Shown here: piece after piece, positions 1 to 10,249 of the stretch
Layout: each line of letters starts with the position of its first letter
Position numbering within the stretch: the first letter of the stretch is position 1
Source: Reticulitermes lucifugus
Taxonomy: Eukaryota; Arthropoda; Insecta; Blattodea; Rhinotermitidae
Assembly: GCA_026260175.1 (NCBI GenBank)
Contig: JAKCWW010002794.1
Location: forward strand, 251 to 21,896
Length of the DNA: 21,646 bases
Direction: 5' to 3'
Notes under the pieces: model-generated
The model's database searches: none
The model's input: only the letters and a program-made list of their open reading frames with translations
Told to the model about the DNA's origin: nothing
Translations under genes and position numbers: made by a program

Positions 1-299
1 TCATTCTGGTATTTGGTTCAACACGCAGCAGGCAATCCAGGCGGCACTAAGAAAGCAATACACGCACGCACAGCGCACTAAATCATCGTTTCAAATATTA
101 AAAAAACTATCCATGTGGGAAAATGTTTCGTCAGGACCGTGATTTTTCAATGATTGACATGATAAAACAACAGTTCAAGGACCGATGGAGGCGGGAAAAA
201 ATAGTATTATTTATATGAGGCTAATTTCGGGACCAAATAAGGCAGACGATACATGCGGGAAAACGACGGTAACGGGAACGATGGAATGAGGTTCCACTG
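1..299 (-). mobile_element. Possible pogo/Tigger-like DNA transposon end (truncated by window)
   Basis: Read on the minus strand, the sequence starts TA|CAGTGGAACCTCATTCC at position 299, after a TA dinucleotide at 300-301. Pogo/Tigger and related Tc1/mariner elements insert at TA and often begin CAGTnnAACCTC. The opposite terminus is not in the window, so size, class and activity cannot be judged. No transposase reading frame is visible. Confidence 0.4.
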
Positions 300-804
300 T
301 ATATGTACAACGTCTGCATATGCTTTTCCCTTAGGATACACTGGTTTAATTGGTTTAAGATCACAAACAACAGGGCTTTAGTTTCATATTTGGCCATTTG
401 GACATTATTTTGATAAGTGGCCATTTTAGGCGATTTTCTACTGTGTTCACACACAAAAATGCATTGCTAAGGTAACCTAGTCATGATCATATGCCTCTTC
501 TCTAGTAACAAATACCTAAATAATCACACAGAATTGAAACTGAGATGGGAATGAATCATACAAAGCAAAGTAAGATAAAAAGTTTTAAAAACACAAAATG
601 TACAAGGCACCAAAGACCACCCTTCTTTAAGGTTTCATATAACACAGTGATAGCAACTCACCCAATACAAACCAGTGAAATTTTGTTGATTATTTTTCGT
701 AGCAACAGGCAACAATATCCAGTATCTCTCTAGCCAGAATTAAGATAAAGAGCGGCAATAATTTTCTTTAAGCTCACACAAGATGCACATTCTTGGTAAC
801 TGAC
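1..804 (-). other. Intron 18 (partial)
   Basis: Intron downstream of the last visible exon, running off the window. Positions 1-299 look like the end of a pogo/Tigger-type DNA transposon (separate entry). I see nothing recognisable in 300-804; small ORFs on both strands there have no splice context or family resemblance. Confidence 0.7.
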
Positions 805-1104
805 CTGTGAACTGCTGGTACTACTGCTTGTACCCTTGCTGCCACATATTGCACACTGAAGAAGCTGCAGGATGGTAGGAGAAACACCTTCATCCAGCAA
901 GCAGGACACTTGAAGTAAGAATGATAGCACAGACTCCTCTCGAACACAAAAGCACTGCCAGTTCCCAGTTCGACTTGTAGCTACTTCAACACATGCCTTC
1001 AGATGTTCTATTAGTTCTACTAGTGAGTCATATGGCAGAGTAATAGAGTGAGGTTGTTGCACTTCTGGGTCATACCCACCAGCTTGACAACATGTTTGAA
1101 CACA
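805..1104 (-). CDS. UBR4: UBR4 window exon 18
   Basis: One hundred codons, the last exon in the window. It starts [20 protein letters not shown], goes on to [40 protein letters not shown] and [20 protein letters not shown], and ends in a Ser/Thr-rich tail ([10 protein letters not shown]) before CAG|GTCAGT. Vertebrate UBR4 has the same helical block followed by a Ser-rich loop. The reading frame stays open for 25 codons past the donor. The next exon must lie below position 1. Confidence 0.95.
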
Positions 1105-4100
1105 CTAAAAAGAAAATGAAAGCCCAGAATATCAACACGAGTTGTATTACAGCTGCAGAGAGCTGTAAATTTCTACTGACACATCTATAAATAAACTGAT
1201 CAGTAGCTAGGTTTCCATAAGAAGCACAGTCACATTGTTAAAAAACAGGAAACATCAACTTCATGCCAGAAAACCAAATGAAAAATCTGGGCTTATAACA
1301 TTCAAGAATTATTCAAAACAGACTCACATATTTACAACTCTGACAATCAGACACATATTTTTCTTTTATTTACTCAACATATTTCATGTGCAATGCTGGA
1401 TGGAGACAAGTGACCAGCTTCACAGTCCGAATATCCTGCTCTCAGGAAAGGAGAGCACAGTGGCTCCCAAATTGGTCTGAATGCAGTTGCAAAGGGAAAG
1501 AATCACTGCCTGTGCCAAGAATAGAACCCTAGTTATCAAGCCCCCAATCAGTTACTATACTGAGTTAAAAAAAGAAGTAAAAGAAAAAAAGCACTTTACT
1601 AAATTTGACAGACTTCTGGATACTTATCTGTCAGAAGTATAATAACTTGATGGCCTGCATAACAAGACAAAAAGTTAGGAATGAATTTCCCTCACCTTCA
1701 TATGAGACTCAAGAGCATGTAAATCTCGCAGTTGTCTGTACTTGTCTTTGTTGCCACATATGAAGAGAAGCAGCTTACGAACTTGTCGACGAACAAATGG
1801 AGTCTGATGCGTCATCATGTATTCACACAAGTAGTAATACCAAGCCTACAACAACACAAATATGAAGTTTTAGCATGCTAACAATAAGCACAAATAGTTT
1901 ATGGAAAGGTTTACCAGCATGATAAACATAACATTATTAATCACACTAGAATGACAGGTCACAAAAATGAATTGGATCTTCCATTATGTTTCAATTACTT
2001 TAACCCATGTTGTGGCTACTAAATAATGAAACTAGTTTCAAAGGGTACTTTATTAATGAATTAATTGTATCTATATGGTATACCCTTCAAAGAAATTTCC
2101 ATCAGAATTTACACACCAAGCCTCCCAGGCCTTGAAGCATCCCCTGAAGTCAACCTCATTGAGTGCTTTAAGTAGTATCTTCTCAACACCTCATGCAACA
2201 AATGGAAGGTGTTAGAGGCATTTATTTACAACTTAAGAAATTTGATGTTTATTCATTGCTCTTTTTCGTGAAGTATGACTGCAGCATGTTAAAAAAATTA
2301 TAAAAGAGAAATGTATTACTTTAAAATATGTCAACGTAACAGCGTGGTTTTGCGTGTGACTGGGGGTACGTTCAGTAGTAACTAGTATATATTCATTTGG
2401 TCATCATTAGTGAAGGTCAGAAGCTGTGCATGCAGTCGCAGTGTTCAATGCTCACACCTTGTATACTACACAAATATTATACTAGCACACTGCAGTATTG
2501 TATTCAGGAGGCACAACATTCAGAACCAAGCCCACCAGCTGTACACAAAGTTATCTAACACACTGGAATGGCTTTCATTATATTCCATCACTCAATTAAG
2601 ATTAAAAATTTCCCAGCAAGAAACACCTTCACAATAATCCCTCCTGTTCTTGGAGAGGTCTCAACATTTAAGGTCTATTACATCAGAAATCACAATATTT
2701 CAGCATGATTTCAAAAATATTTCAGCTCATAGTACATAGCATCAAATGTCTGTGTTACTGGTAAATAATAAATTGGAATGGTGTGGGCAGAAGAGGTCAC
2801 AGGCTAATTTGATGTACCATCCATGCATGTGGCTGGTATGAGTGAGGCAAAAGGGGCGGGGGATCAGAATAGCTGATCTCTGGCCGAAGATTGAAACTTG
2901 AACATTCGTAATAGAACACAGGAGTGCAACATACTCATCTGCAACATTTGGTCCCTGGACAGCCACGGCTAGGAATTCCTAGTAGTTTAGCAGACACAAC
3001 ATGAAAGTAATTTTGAATGTGGAGTAAAATACACATGAATTTCTCAGACTGGTCTATAGGAGCTCACACAGAGATCTGAGCTTTCTAAGTACCAGATCAA
3101 CATGCACAGTTAAAATGTCCTGCAGGCTATGCAGATATATCCAAAAAATTAACAGTTCTCCCAGCAGGACTCATCAATTACATGTACATGCATTTGGCTC
3201 TATGAATACAAAGAAAGAAGTGGTATGTGCTGAGGAAAGAACTTGTAATTATTTCATATGAGCATTATGGAAAAATGCTGCTCTCTAAAATATACTATGG
3301 AAATTAAGTAATGAAAACTGCTAGTACACCATATTTAACTGAATACAAGAAAAAAAATTTATTCCTAATCGGTAATCTGAAAAAAAGGAGGGGAAGGGGG
3401 TCACTTTTTCATCAAACATGTTCCGTGTAGGTATCTTCCTGAAAACTGTGAAGGTGGGGAGGTTGTCTTATATGCCGGATCATCTTATATTCGGGTAAAT
3501 AAGGTAATTTACTGCCTATACAATTAATTTAATGCCTGATTAAGAGTCAATGCTGAACCTTATATATCTGCCCATATAGGGATGCATAGTTTGTGTGGAT
3601 ATAAGAACTTCCCTTGGAGGTTCCGAATCCTCTGCAACATCAAATGAAAGGGAACACAGTAATTTTTCTTAAACAATATAGTATGCATGGGAATGACTTA
3701 AGAGGTTTAAGTTCTATACATTTTTCTTTAAAGGTTTTAATTCAAATCCACACAGCAGTAAATATTATAAATCAAAATTTACAAACTTAGAAACATTACC
3801 TGCTGGAAAGTAAGTGGAATTGCAGTGGCATTATCAGACTGCTTCTGTACTTGATATGGGAGTCTAAGTGCCATTTCTGTTAACAGTTGTGGATATGCTT
3901 CAAAAACATCACTGGCATGACCTTTGACATACTGACGCAAGAAAAATGGTGACATATCAGGTGGTGCAGTTGTCAAATGTGGCTTCAAGAGTGCACCACC
4001 AATTACAGTACCAGCTTCCTCCACACTAGAACTGTAAGAAAATTTCTTGACATTAGATGTACATACATGCTACTACATTAAAATTGAGCTCTTTATGTTC

Positions 4101-7100
4101 TATTTCATTATGACATAATACAAACTAACTGCCATTATTCTAATCACACCGTACAACAAACAATGTAGTTCTATGAACATATGTGAAGTTAATGTTTGGT
4201 TCACAATTATGATAACATCAACTCTCGCATGCTGATGATTTTCTTCATATTCCGTGATATTCTCATTTTAACTTTGTAATTTCAAAATAAACAAGCAGTC
4301 TGATGCTGAGCTGAGAGATCAGTTTCTTTACCCTTACCCTTTCCAGTAATGCAGAAGGTCCTTAAGGAGTGTCAGACAATAATCAATAATGCCAGCTTGC
4401 AATAACATGGCTGCTGTGGTTTGAGACACAAAACTGGAATTGTCTCCTGTTGTTTTGGTGTTGGACTTTGAGCGAGACATCAATACACCTAAAAAAAATA
4501 TATATAGTACATTTACAACCTCAATGCATAGAACTACTAATATGTAAAATAATCTGAAAGCAAAGTTTATTACTGATTTTAGTGTTCAGCTCTGTCTCCA
4601 ATTTTATTTTATGTAAGTTCATACTGTAAGCACACATATTTCTAATTCTAGAATGTTGGTTTTCACATCAACCATTCACAAATGTTTACAGAGATTATTC
4701 CACTTACTGAACATTTCCTCTAAAGAACACGGGTTAGAGCACAGAGATAATTATTTTACACCTTTAAATACTAGCATGAGAACCTTCAGGAAAAGTGTAT
4801 ACTGTCCTCTACAGTAACAAACCATAACATGGTTGGCAGACACAGATAAGGAATTTGAAAACATTGCTGAAAGAACAAACTTGATTTACAGGGCTTACAC
4901 AACAAACTCTGCAACAAGAAAGTCAATAGAAATGTGCCCAGAATCTGGACAAGTGGCAATTAAAAAAAACTGATAGTGGTTTTCCATGTGATGTGTAAGC
5001 AATCCCATACAGTTCAATGCATCTCACAACCCACCACTAATGTTCCAGTCATGACAAAGTCTTGTAACCACTGGCAGCAATAATGTTAATAACATGACAT
5101 TACATGACAGCACACTCAACTAGGGACCAACTGAGTACTGCTAAAATACTGCCATTCATGTACTTTGAGGTGTATATGCAATTTTAAACAGATTATTCTA
5201 TTCAGTCAATAGAATGGTTGTGAAATGTATTATTTCTATAACTATGAGTAATATCATAATATGAGCTTCACTTTACCGTACTTTACTAAGGTTACAAAGA
5301 AAATAATGTGTCATCACATCTGTGTCTTTGGCCACCACTTACACCTTCTCAACCAATGAATACACGTTCATCAGATACATTTCAAACATCAAACCACCAC
5401 ACACCACCTCACCTGCATACTCCTTAATTTCTTGCCATCAACAGCAGTAACATGGCAGGCTTTGAACCTACTAAGGTGGGAGTGGAAGTACTGTAACCGA
5501 ATGTCTGGTTCTGAAATTTGGTGTTTTTTTTTAAATCTTAAAAAAACACATAGCCTTTGTTTTGTATAGTAATTTATTTGTAGAATGTAGAAGAACATGG
5601 TATCTGTACTATGGTATGTTTATAGTTATCTTTTTATTTGATAGCATTAACTAATGAACCATTGTGGGCATGTAAAATTTTGTACAGATATACATGACAA
5701 AGGTACTCACAAATTCTGTATGAAATAATGTTTAATTATTAACAATTCCAAACATGTGAATGGGGTAACACTCTGGAGTATATAAAGTCTACATCTAAAC
5801 AGCCTTATTAATTAGCCAGCCATGTTCTTAATACATGACTGAAAAACACAAGCTGACTTTTCAAAATGTTAGTTACAATATATGACTGTGTGTCTAGGGC
5901 CACATTTTGTGCAACTTGACGGCTTAAAGGTCAAGTAAATTCTATATATGGACACCAACAAACGGAGCTTCTGCAAGCTTTATGTCCATGCCCTCATTCT
6001 GTAACTGACCTTTCTTCTGTTATCCAATTTGCATATTCTACTACTTGCAATAAATACTCACTAAGCAGTCTCATGATGACAAGGTGTACCTCCCGTTCCT
6101 TGGTGCGCTCACAGATATTCTTTGTATCAGGTTGCTTCATATGTAAATCACTGATAATTGCTACAAGCAAGCTCTCAAGACAAGCTCTATCTTTCTCTTC
6201 CTCACCATCTAGGTCAGAAGTCAACATCAGAACAACCTAGAACCAATTACAGATTTATTCATGCAACTTTCAATACAGGCATCCTAAATAAAACAATGTA
6301 TAAAAACAAGAAAGAAGAGAAAATAATACCACAAGCATCACAGGTTTTATACCTTACATAATTAGGAAACTGAAATGCATGTACAGCTTATTTTCCATGG
6401 AATTAGTTCAGAACATGACAATATAAGTGATGCTATTCACCTGAGTATGCTGTAGTCACATCACTACAGGGACATCACTCACTGTGTGACACATCAGGTG
6501 AATAAACACAAGAACCCTCCCCAAACTTGACAGGCCAGATTGAAGTAGAGAGTAAGATTTAAAGACAGCTGTCACATAACACCAAGTTCAGGTGGGCATA
6601 TTAAATAACAAGACAGGCAATGTACATATAATGTAAAATTGAGGCACGTTCGAGTAACCATTGTTGCTGTGGAAAAGCAATACATATTACATATTCTGAG
6701 TGTGTGTCTGTAGCCTTAGTAATCCAGCACGCAAAGAGCATGTGCCGTATTACATTGTCATCTGTGGCCTGTCCGACTCTACCATACTTTTCCACATTAT
6801 CTCATAAATGGCACAAATTTTGGAAAAAAGTCATGGAGCAAAAATGTTTGTTTTGATTTTCTCTAGAACTTTTGTCTGAAACATTTCTCATTCTAAGAAG
6901 AATTCAGTGACATACTATCATAAATGTACATAGGTTAATGAAACTTGAATTTTTCGCAAGATTAAAAAAATTCAAATATCGAATTTCATGAAAATCCATC
7001 CAGCAGGAGCCAAGTTGTTCCATGCGGATGCACAGACAGACAGGCGGACAGGCAGACAGACAGACAGGAAAAAGCTAATAGTAGCTTTCTGCCATTTTGC

Positions 7101-10100
7101 AAACACACCTAAAAATATTTAGTCTACTCAGAATCAATACACCATCACTTTGAAGTTACAGTTATGAAATTTTCCTCCTCGTAATACTTACGAGAACACT
7201 ATTTCGATTGTGGTCTCCTGGACTGTGAAACTGCCTATTCTTGGAGATGGATATTACTGATCTGGAGGAACATGCTGCCTCCATTTGCATCGTTGAAGTG
7301 AGTAAGGTGAGGATATACAGTAAGGTTATATATGCATGGTGACAAGAAATATGGTTACTGAAAATCATACCAAAGGGAAAAGATGAACCCTGCCCAAGCC
7401 AATACAAATTATATAACAGAAATGTAAGAAACTGCCCTTTCATAGGAATGGCCCGGTCACAAGGATGCAATAATGAAATCATACTGTCACAGCAACATGA
7501 CATGGATGCTGATCACTCACAACTGTGGCATGGGGAGAGGAGACAGAGCCCTGTCTCGGCCAGTGAAAATGGTAAGCTGGATTAATTATAACAAACTGCC
7601 CTTTCATATCACAATGAAAATAATGCCTTGTCCTTGGGCAGAATGTTCCTGTTCCATCAAGGTGTGAATAACAGGCTTCCCTGCCCTGCTCAGGGAGAAT
7701 CTGTAACGGCTAATTGTACTTTATTGTTGGAGTTCAATCTCTAACACCTAGATATATGCAGGGAATGGATAAATCAGATTAAATTTCACAGTGGTCACAT
7801 TTCTTGTTTAATAATTCAAAATGGCCTGCCAAATGGATTATAAGTGTGTTGTGTTACTGGGGGGGGGGGCAGTAAGAATCACCGCTGCCACAGCACAAGC
7901 ATCCTCGTAACATAATTTTCATCCTACAATACGGTGTGGGGGTTCCACCACATCGATACCTCCATCCTGCAGAATTTAATTTGTTACCTGCATGAAAGGA
8001 ATGGCTCTAACACCACCAGCTTCCTTCAGCTGTGGCATGTACTGCATCAGCCGCTCCAACATCACAAGTCGCAGAGCATGAAGCTTTGAGCTGTTCTCAG
8101 TGTCAGGCTCTTGCTCAGGTTCTGGCTCCAAGCCATCCGGATCCTGAGTCTAAAAATCCAACCACAGAAACACTTTAAAGCATTGCTATCACAAATATCA
8201 CAAACGACTGGTTAATTATAACACAAACCATCATCTCAGGTGAAACTTATTCAGCTGTTTAAATTACTAATGTAATAAAAATTATGTAAAATAACATTTA
8301 TCAAACACATGGCATAAACAAAATTTATGTCACACTGAAGAACAACACATGCATTACAATCCCCTGGAATTTAAGGAAAAGTTCCCAGTACTGCTAAATA
8401 TATTTTTGACTCTAAGAATGTCCCTTCCATGAAACGTGATGACCTTTGGTATGTGGAAGCAGAATGAAATAACTCATCAAGCCTACATTCCTGCTGCACA
8501 GACTTTCAGTGCCATGTATCATGTGTTGTTTTTGTCATGCTTATGTTTATGATACAATAAGAAGCAATTCAGCCAGGTACTAAGCTTGTGAGCATATGAA
8601 AACATGATCAAATTCTACTTTTTTTTTTTGAGTTAGTGTCACCTTCATTGGTTGCAAATGTAAATATGTTTCACAGTACAGTCAATGTCACCATCATCAT
8701 CATTATCATTTTCTTTCTTTGGAAAGGAGGTATTATATAAGTACACCACACACAACCTCAAAATTTTGCACTGTTGAAACATTTGTAATTGTTGATTTAG
8801 GGTGTTTCAAATGCAGTTTGTAGGCAAGTTTAAAACCTACCATCACATGAAATGTCACACCAAGTTAAATTAGTAGAAACAAACTGCCAAATTAATGTTT
8901 TTACATTGTAAAAATGTTACTGCTTTACATTTGACAAGAAAATTAATGGAACACAAGCTGTATACTTTCCAAAGATCTATTTTCACACACAGATTCAGGA
9001 TTGTACACTAAGTATTACACCCACATCACCATTTCATACCACATTTCAGTCATCTGGTTCAAAATTCAAAAAGAAAATACAGGAATTGGAAAGTAGGCTA
9101 CAATCTCACCTTTTCCCTTATGAAGGGAAAAGTCTAAAAGAATTATGTCTGCCTTGTGGCTTGCAAATTTCTATCCACTTCAGATGAGTTAATAACCTGG
9201 GGAGAATAAAATTAATGTTAATTTTTACAGAAACTCTTTACTGTTGAAGTTTAATTGGAAGTCCTGTTAGAGGAGAACTGCCAAGTAAAAACTTTGGAAC
9301 ATCCCTTGATGGATGCATGTTCCCAAACAACATTTAATTTCAGATAGTTATATTAAATTCAGGGACACTTTATTTCTCTTTGTAATGCACTCTATGATTT
9401 ATATAAATACCTGGAAGCCTGCAGGTGCTCCAAGAGAGCTGGTTTCACTTCTTGCACCAACTAGAGGTTCCTGCATGTTATCACCATATGCTGAACTACG
9501 ACCGGATACATTGTGTTCCCCTGTAATGCTGTCTACACCACTACCTCCACTTTCTGAGCCTGCACTGCCTCCCTGCACACAGAGTAATAAAATATACATT
9601 AAATATATCGCCATAAATTTTGACTTTTACAGACTCCATTCCACACCACCAAATGATAAAATTTTTGCATTTATCCATAAAATCCCACACACATTCATAT
9701 TTTACTGTAACTACAGTCATACATGTATTACATTTCATGACAAAATAATTGAAAATGGCAAGGAACGATGAGGGACTTGAAACAGTATTTGCCCTTTAAT
9801 CAAACTATGAGAACTTTTCATACATTCAAATATCATGGTATCTCTATACACACACATGAGTTTGCAGAATTGTAACGTACAACAGTGGATCAATGGAAGG
9901 ATTAAAGACTCGTTTGAGACATGTTGCTGTGTCAGCTGGTAAAAGGAGTGTGTATTTAAGTATTTTCTTAATGCTACTTTAAAGACAAAATTTAAAGTAG
10001 CATTAAGAAAATACTTAAATACACACTTCTTTTACTCAGTAGATGAATTTTTTATGTATAAAGATGGTTCCTAGTGAGGTATGTAACACGTTTATAGTGT

Positions 10101-10215
10101 TTTAGTTTATAGTGTTCAAAGGTAAAATTTTATAGTCTGTATAGCTGTATATTGTATATTATAACTTATTCCACATCCAGTTGTCACTTCGACAGACTTA
10201 TGGATCCATGGAATG

Positions 10216-10249
<34 letters not shown>

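Larger units (their letters stand above)
1846..3799 (-). other. Intron 16 (longest intron)
   Basis: About 1.95 kb without exons. It contains a probable interspersed repeat near 2742-2990 and another near 3345-3509. No ORF in the remainder resembles a known protein. Confidence 0.7.
6237..7987 (-). other. Intron 13
   Basis: About 1.75 kb. It holds a CAGA/CAGG microsatellite (7031-7068) with repeat-like flank from about 6780, and an 11-base G run (7859-7869). ORFs on both strands show no family resemblance. Confidence 0.7.
9939..10244 (+). mobile_element. Non-LTR retrotransposon 3' end with 5' snapback
   Basis: On the plus strand, 9985-10074 reads as the last codons of a reverse-transcriptase [21 protein letters not shown], then [11 protein letters not shown] and stop TAG at 10072-10074. 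A K-x-x-L-x-x-Y-L...FYSVDE ending is typical of insect jockey/CR1-type elements. An AT-rich 3' UTR follows and ends in an (ATGT)n tail at 10213-10244, as in elements with microsatellite tails. At the 5' side, 9939-9983 is an inverted copy of 9991-10035 (44 of 45 bases, 7-nt loop). It is heavily 5'-truncated and cannot move itself. Confidence 0.65.

Noticed and set aside
1-804. The next downstream UBR4 exon.
   Set aside because: No conserved UBR4 sequence in any minus-strand frame; the region is intron with a transposon end.
9313-9771. 152-codon plus-strand ORF.
   Set aside because: It is the antisense of UBR4 exon 12 plus flanking intron, with no homology or splice context. GC-richer coding DNA keeps the antisense frame open.
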